Source: Spirochaetales bacterium
Lineage (GTDB): Bacteria; Spirochaetota; Spirochaetia; DTKZ01
Direction: 5' to 3'
DNA: 5,114 bases
Assembly: GCA_017998025.1 (NCBI GenBank)
Contig: JAGODW010000148.1
Coordinates: forward strand, 1-5,114
The translations under genes and the position numbers were made by a program. Below are positions 1 through 5,114 of the stretch, piece by piece; position 1 is the stretch's first letter; each line of letters starts with the position of its first letter. The notes under the pieces are model-generated. The model was given only the letters and a program-made list of their open reading frames with translations. It had not been told where the DNA came from and did not search any database.

Positions 1-20
1 AGGGATACGCCCTACTTTTT
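1..20 (+). terminator. possible terminator remnant at the left edge
   Basis: AGGG (1-4) can pair with CCCT (10-13) around a 5-base loop, and a run of five T follows at 16-20. The visible stem is only 4 bp, but it would lengthen if the two bases before the window were G and T, pairing with A14 and C15. This would fit the end of an upstream + strand gene outside the window. It is weak because half of the putative stem may be missing. Confidence 0.25.
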
Positions 21-23
21 AAT

Positions 24-38
24 GTATCATTTTGATAC
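24..38. repeat. small inverted repeat GTATCA-TTT-TGATAC
   Basis: A perfect 6-bp inverted repeat with a 3-base spacer lies about 90 bases upstream of the barrel-protein start. TGATAC occurs again in direct orientation at 104-109, just before that gene's ribosome binding site. The repeat could be an operator or a minor hairpin (TTTT follows at 39-42), but a 6-bp repeat in AT-rich DNA can arise by chance. Confidence 0.25.
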
Positions 39-119
39 TTTTAGACAAGACATCCGCGTTTCATTCGTTTCCAAAAGAGTGCTTGAGAAACACACCCTGC
101 CTGTGATACATTCCCCTCT

Positions 120-124
120 GGAGG
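120..124 (+). promoter_or_regulatory. ribosome binding site GGAGG of the barrel-protein gene
   Basis: GGAGG lies 5 bases before the ATG at 130. It decides the start: the in-frame ATG at 22 has no comparable site and would put 36 non-signal residues ahead of a perfect signal peptide. Confidence 0.85.
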
Positions 125-129
125 TTCCT

Positions 130-618
130 ATGAAAAAACTGCTTGCCGTGCTTCTTTTAATCCTCCCTATCTCTGCATTCGCTCAAACGATCCAGGCTGG
201 AATCGGTGCTGACTTGTTTCGGTATGAGAAAACGTTTCTTGATCTTCACGCCATGGTTTTGCAACCGGTAAAACAGGATGTTGAACTTTTTTTAGGAGGA
301 AGCTTTGCGCTGGCAACAGAGAAAGAGGACGGTTCCGTTGAGGCGGATTTTTTTATTCCGATCGATGGCGGGGTAAATTTCCTCTTTCCCATGAATCGGG
401 AACTTTCTTATTCGGTAGGATTCGGATTATCCGCCCAATTTCTCATTGAGTCTGATACACACTTTTATATGGGACCTTTCGTCAAACTCGGGCTTCGGTA
501 TCGGATGCATCCGTACATGACCTGGTATGTAGAGGCACTTCAAGATCTGGTGATAGGAAAACCGGATTGGATCAACAATTCTACCCGCTTTAGTACGGGA
601 ATCCTCTTTCATTTTTAG
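130..618 (+). CDS. small secreted protein, probable outer-membrane beta-barrel
   Basis: The product has 162 residues and I do not recognise a named family. Residues 1-18 form a textbook signal peptide: Lys-Lys, a Leu-rich core and Ala-Phe-Ala before a likely cleavage at Gln19. The mature chain alternates polar with aromatic or aliphatic residues in about eight short stretches (roughly 20-31, 35-46, 50-61, 71-87, 91-107, 110-126, 129-141 and 151-162). They are separated by Gly/Asp/Asn/Pro turns. The chain ends in Leu-Phe-His-Phe, and a C-terminal Phe is the usual BAM recognition feature of outer-membrane barrels. An 8-strand barrel of about 16 kDa is therefore likely, but this is inferred from pattern alone. 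I chose the start at 130 because of the GGAGG at 120-124 and the signal peptide. The PAP2-family gene follows after 3 bases, so the two are probably co-transcribed. No ligand or enzymatic motif is visible; it could be structural, or a lipid-modifying or lipid-binding small barrel. Confidence 0.8.
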   Translation: MKKLLAVLLLILPISAFAQTIQAGIGADLFRYEKTFLDLHAMVLQPVKQDVELFLGGSFALATEKEDGSVEADFFIPIDGGVNFLFPMNRELSYSVGFGLSAQFLIESDTHFYMGPFVKLGLRYRMHPYMTWYVEALQDLVIGKPDWINNSTRFSTGILFHF

Positions 619-621
619 CCT

Positions 622-1590
622 ATGCTTGAAACAGACATTTTACAGAATCCTTCCTTCCGTAAGACATCATGCCTAACGGCTGTAGATGGATTATTTATTG
701 CGTTTCTTTTTCTCCTTTCCCTCCTTGTCTTCTTCTTTGCACCCAGGGGGACCTTGCGGTGGATACTACCCCTCTGCAACCTGGGAGTCATAGGAATAAT
801 TCTTTCCTTAGCAGGCATATCCCAGCGGTTCCCGTATCCTATAATCCACCAGCTACGCTCCTGGTACGGGTTTCCTCTGCTCCTGGGTATCTATAAAGAA
901 ATGTACTGGGCAGTACATGCACTGCGCGCAGAACTGTACGACTCCTATCTAATCCAGATCGATCGAATGCTTTTCGGCACAGACCCAACCGTTGCACTTA
1001 TGCACATTGCCCATCCTGCTCTTACCGAATTCCTTCAGATTGTCTATATGCTTTTCTATCTCTTCCCCCTGGCGATAGTAGTTGCCCTCATCCGAAAACA
1101 ACGGATGCAGGAGTTCTTCTACGCGTCATTTCTAATTCTGTACGGGTTTTTTCTATCGTATATCGGCTATATCCTGGTCCCTGCCGTAGGCCCTCGGTTT
1201 ACCCTTCACGATTTCTACGCCCTAAACGAGGAACTCCCAGGCCTCTGGCTCACCCCCTACCTCCGGGAGTTTGTAAATCGGGGAGAATCTATAACCTCTA
1301 CTCTGCCTGATGCGATCGAGAAGGTGCAACGAGATGTGTTTCCCAGTGGTCATACGCTGATTACACTCATTACGATACACCTTTCATATCTGTTTAAAAG
1401 TCGTACCCGGTACATCCTAACTCCCCTGGGGATAGCGCTGATCTTCTCTACCGTGTATCTCCGATACCATTATGTTATAGATGTGATAGCTGCTGGGATT
1501 CTGTTTCCTTTTATCCTGTGGAGCGGGAAAAAACTCTTCAACTACTGGGAGACTCGAAACAATAGGCCTCCTCTTAAAATTACTTCATAA
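622..1590 (+). CDS. PAP2 superfamily (AUR1-like, PAP2_3) membrane phosphatase/phosphotransferase
   Basis: The product is a 322-residue inner-membrane protein with about six or seven hydrophobic segments (about 23-40, 47-65, 83-98, 136-157, 165-187, 245-257, 265-280 and 286-300; some may be re-entrant). The PAP2 signature is clear. Pro-Ser-Gly-His at 241-244 carries the motif-2 His. Tyr-Leu-Arg-Tyr-His-Tyr-Val-Ile-Asp at 279-287 carries the nucleophilic His283 and Asp287. Val-Pro-Ala-Val-Gly-Pro-Arg (186-192) stands where classical members have KxxxxxxRP. Asp-Arg-x-Leu-Phe-Gly-x-Asp-Pro (114-122) is typical of the AUR1-like branch. The Arg of the classical SRxxxxxHxxxD motif is Thr277 here, as in that branch. 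Members hydrolyse or transfer phosphate on lipid or isoprenoid phosphates; the substrate here cannot be read from sequence. The ATG follows the previous TAG by 3 bases, in the same frame and with no Shine-Dalgarno, suggesting translational coupling. The C-terminus is short and basic. Confidence 0.85.
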   Translation: MLETDILQNPSFRKTSCLTAVDGLFIAFLFLLSLLVFFFAPRGTLRWILPLCNLGVIGIILSLAGISQRFPYPIIHQLRSWYGFPLLLGIYKEMYWAVHALRAELYDSYLIQIDRMLFGTDPTVALMHIAHPALTEFLQIVYMLFYLFPLAIVVALIRKQRMQEFFYASFLILYGFFLSYIGYILVPAVGPRFTLHDFYALNEELPGLWLTPYLREFVNRGESITSTLPDAIEKVQRDVFPSGHTLITLITIHLSYLFKSRTRYILTPLGIALIFSTVYLRYHYVIDVIAAGILFPFILWSGKKLFNYWETRNNRPPLKITS

Positions 1591-1599
1591 TCAGTACAT

Positions 1600-1628
1600 A
1601 AAAGGGTCGTTCTATGAGGAGAACGACC
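1600..1628 (-). terminator. hairpin terminator between the convergent units
   Basis: GGTCGTTCT (1605-1613) pairs perfectly with AGAACGACC (1620-1628) around a 6-base loop. Read on the - strand, the stem is followed by C and then four T (1603-1600), so it fits as the end of the TRAP operon, 39 bases after the dctM stop. On the + strand it lies 14 bases after the PAP2 stop but lacks a T-run, so termination in that direction would be less efficient or depend on other factors. Confidence 0.65.
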
Positions 1629-1666
1629 ATGGGTATTTAGGAAGAATCGATCGAAAGAGTTGAAGT

Positions 1667-2971
1667 TCACATTTCCGGCATGACGAGATCAGGAATGATC
1701 ATTGTGATCTCTGGAATAAAAGTAACGAGCATGAGAACTACAACCATGGTGATCCAGAACGGAATGAGCGCCCTTGTAACTTCCTCAATTTTGATTTTTC
1801 CAATCGCACAGCCTACGTAAAGGGCAGAGCCGACCGGTGGGGTCGTAAGACCGATGCCAAGATTGAGCATAAGCATGATTCCAAATTGGATAGGACTCAT
1901 ACCCAAAGTCTTTACAACAACCGGATACAGGATGGGGGTCGTAATAAGAATAAGAGGTGCCATATCCATGATACAACCAAGAATCAGTAAAAGAACGTTT
2001 ATCAGGATAAGGAGTAATGCTCTATTTTCTGTGATACTCAGTAGAGCGTTCGTCGCCAGGGCAGGGACTTTAAGGTAAGCGAGAAGCCATCCAAAGGCAC
2101 TTGCCGCAGCGATCAAAGGCATAACCATCGCGAGAGTCTTGAGCGTATTGTAGAGTATCTTGCTCATCCGGCTAATGGGGATTTCCTTATATACGAAAAA
2201 TGTTATAATGAAGGCATAAATTACCGCGATAGCGGCTGATTCTGTTGCAGTAAACACTCCAGAAATTACGCCCCCCAGGATTAGTATGGCAGTAAACAGC
2301 CCGAGTATTGCCTCCCGCGTAATGACTATCGCTTCTTTGAGTGTATACTTCCGATCTTTCGGGTAGTTCCGCTTGACTGAAATGATATAGGTAATTATTC
2401 CGAGGGCAACACCCAGCATAATGCCTGGCACAAAGCCTCCAAGGAATAGCCTTCCTACAGATACTCCTCCCGCCGCAAGCGAATAAATGATCATGTTATG
2501 ACTGGGCGGAATAATGATTCCCTGACAAGCTGTGGTTACAGTGAGAGCTACAGAGAAATCTGTGTCGTATCCCTGTTTCTTCATCATCGGTATGAGGATA
2601 GTTCCGAGGGAGGAAACGTCTGCTACGGCTGAGCCGGAGATCCCCCCGAAAAACATGCTATCAAGTACGTTGACAAGAGCAAGACCACCCCGGATCCTTC
2701 CTACGAGGACGTTGGCAAGCTTGATAATTCTGTCGGATATACCGCCTGCCCCCATGATCTCCCCGGCGATGATGAAGAACGGTATCGCTAGGAGAGAGAA
2801 ACTGTTGACCCCCTGGGCCATCCGCTGGACAATAGCCATAAGCGGGATATGCAGGTAGATGGCGGTGAGAATTGACGATACCGCAAGGGCAATCGTAATA
2901 GGAACGCGAATAATTACAAAAAGGGCAAATCCTCCCAGCAGGATAGTAGTCGCAATAGTTGTGTCAGGCAT
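1667..2971 (-). CDS. dctM: TRAP transporter large permease subunit, DctM family
   Basis: The product has 434 residues, the usual DctM size, and is very hydrophobic, with about a dozen membrane segments. In TRAP systems this subunit forms the ion-coupled transport channel that accepts solute from the binding protein. Family hallmarks are visible: Ala-Ile-Pro-Phe-Phe-Ile-Ile-Ala-Gly (62-70), Gly-Gly-Ile-Ser-Gly-Ser-Ala-Val-Ala-Asp (109-118), Pro-Pro-Ser-His-Asn-Met (155-160), Thr-Ala-Thr-Glu-Ser-Ala (241-246), and Gly-Leu-Thr-Thr-Pro-Pro-Val-Gly (374-381). I chose the ATG at 2971 because AGGAGG (2981-2986) sits 9 bases before it. An in-frame TTG at 2995 would add eight charged residues translated from the binding-site region itself. 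Its first 8 bases overlap the end of dctQ, so the two are very likely translationally coupled. The gene is intact and is the last of the operon. The substrate cannot be read from this subunit. Confidence 0.96.
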   Translation of the reverse strand: MPDTTIATTILLGGFALFVIIRVPITIALAVSSILTAIYLHIPLMAIVQRMAQGVNSFSLLAIPFFIIAGEIMGAGGISDRIIKLANVLVGRIRGGLALVNVLDSMFFGGISGSAVADVSSLGTILIPMMKKQGYDTDFSVALTVTTACQGIIIPPSHNMIIYSLAAGGVSVGRLFLGGFVPGIMLGVALGIITYIISVKRNYPKDRKYTLKEAIVITREAILGLFTAILILGGVISGVFTATESAAIAVIYAFIITFFVYKEIPISRMSKILYNTLKTLAMVMPLIAAASAFGWLLAYLKVPALATNALLSITENRALLLILINVLLLILGCIMDMAPLILITTPILYPVVVKTLGMSPIQFGIMLMLNLGIGLTTPPVGSALYVGCAIGKIKIEEVTRALIPFWITMVVVLMLVTFIPEITMIIPDLVMPEM

Positions 2972-2986
2972 TATCGATCTCCTCCT
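2964..2986 (-). promoter_or_regulatory. dctQ-dctM overlap with AGGAGG ribosome binding site
   Basis: The stop of dctQ and the start of dctM share ATGCCTGA (2971-2964). AGGAGG (2986-2981) inside the dctQ tail lies 9 bases before the dctM ATG. The arrangement allows ribosomes ending on dctQ to restart on dctM and keep the two membrane subunits in step. It also explains the run of Glu codons at the dctQ C-terminus. Confidence 0.8.
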
Positions 2987-3485
2987 CGCCTCCAAGCAGT
3001 TTTTCCAAATGTTCGTCCTTTCTATCCAGGCCCAGGAAATCCATCAACGAATGGTAAAAGATAAAAATCGAGGAAAGAGGTATTGCAATATACATCAAAG
3101 CTGCAGGGAACTTTGTCGCAGGAAGGATCGACTTCATGGTAATCTGTGTTAGCTTAAAGCCGAAGATTAGCATGACAAGGGCAAGGCAGAATGTGAGCCA
3201 GTCTTCAATCTTTTTTAGAATAAAACTAATCCACGCAGGGAGTCTCGACGGAAGGAGGTTGATGCTGATATGGAGCTTCTGCTTTACACCGATAGCAAAC
3301 GAGAGAAAGGTGAACCATTCTACGAAAACGAGTGCTATCTCCTCAGACCATTTGAGCCCCGAATTAAATACATAACGCAGGGTTACGTTCACGCTGATAA
3401 CAATAACCATAACCACCAGGATGATCTTTGCGAACCATCCCATTGCTACATAGAAACCATTAAAGATTTTTCGAATGGAATCCAT
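2964..3485 (-). CDS. dctQ: TRAP transporter small permease subunit, DctQ family
   Basis: The product has 173 residues with four predicted membrane helices (about 17-36, 49-67, 86-111 and 128-147) and a charged cytoplasmic-type tail rich in Glu and Lys. Family features are present: Val-Thr-Leu-Arg-Tyr-Val-Phe-Asn (34-41), Trp-Ser-Glu-Glu (46-49), a Trp-containing second helix, and Lys-Gln-Lys-Leu-His (68-72). In the family this subunit packs against DctM and helps form the scaffold that docks the binding protein. The ATG is preceded by AAGGA (3492-3496) at 6 bases. dctQ starts 98 bases after the dctP stop, with a terminator-like hairpin in that gap, and its TGA overlaps the dctM start. The symbol is the family name; the true substrate is probably not simply a C4-dicarboxylate. 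Confidence 0.93.
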   Translation of the reverse strand: MDSIRKIFNGFYVAMGWFAKIILVVMVIVISVNVTLRYVFNSGLKWSEEIALVFVEWFTFLSFAIGVKQKLHISINLLPSRLPAWISFILKKIEDWLTFCLALVMLIFGFKLTQITMKSILPATKFPAALMYIAIPLSSIFIFYHSLMDFLGLDRKDEHLEKLLGGEEEIDNA

Positions 3486-3510
3486 ACGACATCCTTTTTT
3501 TGTATGTACG

Positions 3511-3552
3511 AAAAACGCCGGGAGGTATAAGGAAATATATACACTCCCGGCG
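3511..3552 (-). terminator. intercistronic hairpin with T-run between dctP and dctQ (probable partial terminator)
   Basis: CGCCGGGAG (3516-3524) pairs with CTCCCGGCG (3544-3552). After one unpaired base (3543) the stem continues as GTATA (3525-3529) with TATAC (3538-3542), leaving an 8-base loop. On the - strand five T (3515-3511) follow the GC-rich base directly, the standard intrinsic terminator layout. It begins 31 bases after the dctP stop and ends 25 bases before the dctQ start. No clear promoter is visible for dctQM, so partial read-through is the likely use. The stem may also protect the dctP message from 3' decay, so that binding protein is made in excess. Confidence 0.85.
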
Positions 3553-3583
3553 CTGAACCAACATGCTGTTATATCATGCGGTA

Positions 3584-4597
3584 TTATTTAACTTCCCGAA
3601 TTCGTTTTACTACAGCCTGAAGCTCCGGGGAGAGTTTGTCGTAGAGGGGTTGCATCGCTTTCTGGAACTCTGCATTACTGGGTAGAACCGTAATGATACA
3701 ACCGGCCTTCCGTGCCTTCTCTTCCGCTATCTTTTCTTCCTTTGCCCATTCAGCAATCTGGTAAGGCATGGAGTCCTTTGCTGCCTTCTTGATTAAAGCC
3801 TGGTCTTCCTTGGACAGCTTATCCATTACGATTTTGCTTCCGATGGTGATTTCCGGTACACGGGTGTGTTCATCAAGGGTAAAGTACTTCGCCACTTCGT
3901 AATGACTGGTAGAAATGTAACTCGGCCAGTTGTTCTCTGCCCCATCGACGACTCCTGTCTGCAGGGCTGAGTACACTTCTCCAAAAGGCATCGGAGTAGG
4001 AACTGCACCGAGAGCTGCCACCATATTCATCATCAGGTCACTCTGCTGAACCCGAATTTTCAATCCCTTCAGATCTGCTACCGACTTAATCTCCCGTTTG
4101 GAGTTGTAGAAATTCCGTGCTCCTGAATCATACCAGCATAATCCTACAAAATTGGCACTCTCAAGACTCTGAAGAAACTCTTCTCCGATCGGACCATTCA
4201 GTACCTTCCACATATGATCTGCATCCCGATACAGATACGGCATCTGAAGGGCATCGAACTGCTTGGAAAATGCTGAAAGCGGAGAAATACTTACCCGGGT
4301 AAAATCGATGGCACCAAACTGCACCTGCTCGATAACCGCTTTTTCCTCTCCCAGCTGGCTGGAATGGTAGACATCGATCTTGATCCGGCCGTTGGTTCGT
4401 TCATTCACCAGGCGGGCAAACTCCATATCTCCCCGAGTGGTAGGATAGTCGGCTACGTGGGTTTCTGCCAGACGCATCACAATCTGCTTTTCCACAGGTT
4501 TGGCTTCAGAACCCGGTTTAGACGCTTCCTTGGAACCTCCGGCGAACAATCCGAACGTTACAAGCAGGAATACCCCAAGAATCGTTCCTCTTTTCAT
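3584..4597 (-). CDS. dctP: TRAP transporter periplasmic solute-binding protein, DctP family
   Basis: The product has 337 residues, the usual size for the family. It binds solute in the periplasm and delivers it to DctQM. Residues 1-19 form a signal peptide (Lys2-Arg3, hydrophobic core, Leu-Phe-Ala before Gly-Gly-Ser-Lys-Glu). No Cys is present at the cleavage site, so it is probably soluble rather than a lipoprotein. DctP landmarks include Gln-Leu-Gly-Glu-Glu (81-85), Gly-Ala-Arg-Asn-Phe-Tyr (159-164), and Leu-Lys-Gly-Leu-Lys-Ile-Arg-Val (176-183). Arg182 matches the conserved Arg that clamps the solute carboxylate. Phe-Gly-Glu-Val-Tyr-Ser-Ala-Leu-Gln-Thr-Gly-Val-Val-Asp-Gly-Ala-Glu-Asn-Asn (205-223) follows. 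The Gly-Ala-Arg-x-Phe-Tyr and Gln-Gln-Ser-Asp stretches remind me of members reported to bind sugar acids such as hexuronates; this is recollection, not proof. AAGGAG (4606-4611) lies 8 bases before the ATG. The regulator gene ends 85 bases upstream. Confidence 0.95.
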   Translation of the reverse strand: MKRGTILGVFLLVTFGLFAGGSKEASKPGSEAKPVEKQIVMRLAETHVADYPTTRGDMEFARLVNERTNGRIKIDVYHSSQLGEEKAVIEQVQFGAIDFTRVSISPLSAFSKQFDALQMPYLYRDADHMWKVLNGPIGEEFLQSLESANFVGLCWYDSGARNFYNSKREIKSVADLKGLKIRVQQSDLMMNMVAALGAVPTPMPFGEVYSALQTGVVDGAENNWPSYISTSHYEVAKYFTLDEHTRVPEITIGSKIVMDKLSKEDQALIKKAAKDSMPYQIAEWAKEEKIAEEKARKAGCIITVLPSNAEFQKAMQPLYDKLSPELQAVVKRIREVK

Positions 4598-4682
4598 AAT
4601 CTTCTCTCCTTCTCGCTAATAAATTTGATTCCTGTTTACCAGACTACCTCTCCTATTCTATTCCCGCAACCGTCAAGTTTTG
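4598..4682 (-). other. 85-base gap between the regulator and dctP
   Basis: On the - strand the gap holds TTGACG (4676-4671), a good match to a -35 box. The hexamer 17 bases further is GGAGAG, which is not a -10 box, and the TAGAAT nearby is only about 10 bases away. There is also the dctP ribosome binding site (4606-4611). I see no hairpin, so the regulator and dctP could be on one transcript, with or without a separate promoter here. Confidence 0.4.
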
Positions 4683-5114
4683 CTATTTTCTTGATATTTT
4701 TGCTCTTTCCCCTTCTCCCTCCCCTAAACAGCGGTACTCGGTAGGGGTAAGACCTTCCAAACGCTTGAACACCCGTGTAAAATAATTTGAATCAGGATAC
4801 CCTACCTTACAACTGATCTCCTTAATGCTCCATCGAGGGTCTTTTAACAGTTCCTTTGCTCTGCTTACCCGGAACGAGGTAAGATAATCGATAAAGGTTA
4901 CTCCCCTGTACTGTTTAAATATCTTGCTAAAATAGAAGCTGGACAGTCGTTCTCGACTTGCCATGGATTCAAGGGTGATCTCTTCCCCAAAATGGGATTC
5001 GATATACTCTACGGCCTCGTGAATCAAGGCTTCACCGCGAGGCATATACCCACTCCCTTCTTTCATCCCCTGCCAGGTTACTACCTCTTCCTCACCCTGT
5101 GCCCCTTTCAATGC
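4683..5114 (-). CDS. AraC-family/YesN-type transcriptional regulator, C-terminal DNA-binding part (5' end outside the window)
   Basis: The reading frame stays open to the window edge, and 143 residues are visible. Residue numbers count from the TTG codon at 5111. Almost everything from about residue 28 to 127 is a complete AraC-type DNA-binding domain with two helix-turn-helix units. The first runs about 46-79, with Phe-Tyr-Phe-Ser-Lys-Ile-Phe-Lys (59-66) as its recognition part. The second runs about 95-127, with Val-Gly-Tyr-Pro-Asp-Ser-Asn-Tyr-Phe (103-111) and the closing Gly-Leu-Thr-Pro-Thr-Glu-Tyr-Arg (120-127). This wording is typical of YesN-like response regulators and of AraC regulators with PocR or other sensor domains. 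The sensing or receiver domain would be encoded beyond 5114. A TTG at 5111 is in frame but has no ribosome binding site in view, so I do not take it as the start. The gene lies 85 bases upstream of dctP on the same strand, so it probably regulates the transporter. Confidence 0.88.
   Translation of the reverse strand, partial: ALKGAQGEEEVVTWQGMKEGSGYMPRGEALIHEAVEYIESHFGEEITLESMASRERLSSFYFSKIFKQYRGVTFIDYLTSFRVSRAKELLKDPRWSIKEISCKVGYPDSNYFTRVFKRLEGLTPTEYRCLGEGEGERAKISRK

Noticed and set aside
83..110. Promoter TTGAGA (83-88) with extended -10 TGTGATACA (102-110) before the barrel gene
   Set aside because: The -10 match is poor (3 of 6), and the start of transcription would fall only a few bases before the ribosome binding site.
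22..129. In-frame N-terminal extension of the barrel protein starting at ATG 22
   Set aside because: No ribosome binding site at the right distance, and 36 polar/basic residues would precede a perfect signal peptide that has its own GGAGG.
2532..2858. Open frame of 108 codons on the + strand inside dctM
   Set aside because: It is antisense to a clearly conserved membrane protein, with no recognisable domain and no good ribosome binding site; a composition shadow.
2972..2995. TTG at 2995 as an earlier dctM start
   Set aside because: It would translate the AGGAGG region itself into charged residues; the ATG at 2971 is well placed after that site and overlaps dctQ in the usual way.
4648..4676. 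Promoter for dctP built on TTGACG at 4676-4671 (- strand)
   Set aside because: The hexamer at proper spacing is GGAGAG and the TAGAAT nearby is too close, so a sigma-70 promoter is not supported.
4364..4744. Open frame of 126 codons on the + strand across the dctP start and regulator end
   Set aside because: It spans two genes and the gap between them in antisense, and its hydrophobic tail comes from the T/C-rich gap; no sign of selection for coding.
5109..5111. TTG at 5111 as the true start of the regulator
   Set aside because: The frame continues to the window edge and a lone AraC DNA-binding domain of 142 residues is short for the family; a missing N-terminal domain is more likely.

Overview
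The window looks like ordinary chromosomal DNA from a didermic bacterium, most likely a spirochaete. The double-membrane inference rests on a small outer-membrane beta-barrel-like protein with a C-terminal Phe. The spirochaete guess rests mainly on the style of the solute-binding protein's N-terminus (signal peptide, then Gly-Gly-Ser-Lys-Glu-Ala with no lipobox Cys). It is an inference, not proof. There are no mobile elements, RNA genes, CRISPR arrays or signs of recent transfer.

Left third, + strand (130-1590): a two-gene unit. The first gene encodes a short secreted protein that resembles a small outer-membrane barrel. After a TAG stop and only three bases comes a PAP2-superfamily integral membrane phosphatase/phosphotransferase of the AUR1-like (PAP2_3) type. 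The second gene has no visible ribosome binding site, so it is probably translated by coupling to the first. A plausible role is envelope lipid or polyprenyl-phosphate metabolism, with unknown substrate.

Right two thirds, - strand (5114 down to 1667): a tripartite ATP-independent periplasmic (TRAP) transporter locus read right to left. The order is an AraC/YesN-type regulator cut by the window edge, then the periplasmic binding protein (DctP family), the small membrane subunit (DctQ) and the large membrane subunit (DctM). DctP captures a carboxylate-bearing solute, and DctQM carries it across the inner membrane on an ion gradient. A strong hairpin with a T-tract lies between dctP and dctQ and probably lowers expression of the membrane subunits relative to the binding protein. 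dctQ and dctM overlap by 8 bases. The regulator probably controls the transporter in response to the same or a related compound.

The two units converge, and a hairpin in the 76-base gap between them can serve as terminator, best for the - strand. No stretch above 300 bases lacks a gene. I found no convincing undescribed system. The points most worth checking are the dctP-dctQ hairpin, the coupled barrel/PAP2 pair, and the substrate of the TRAP system.
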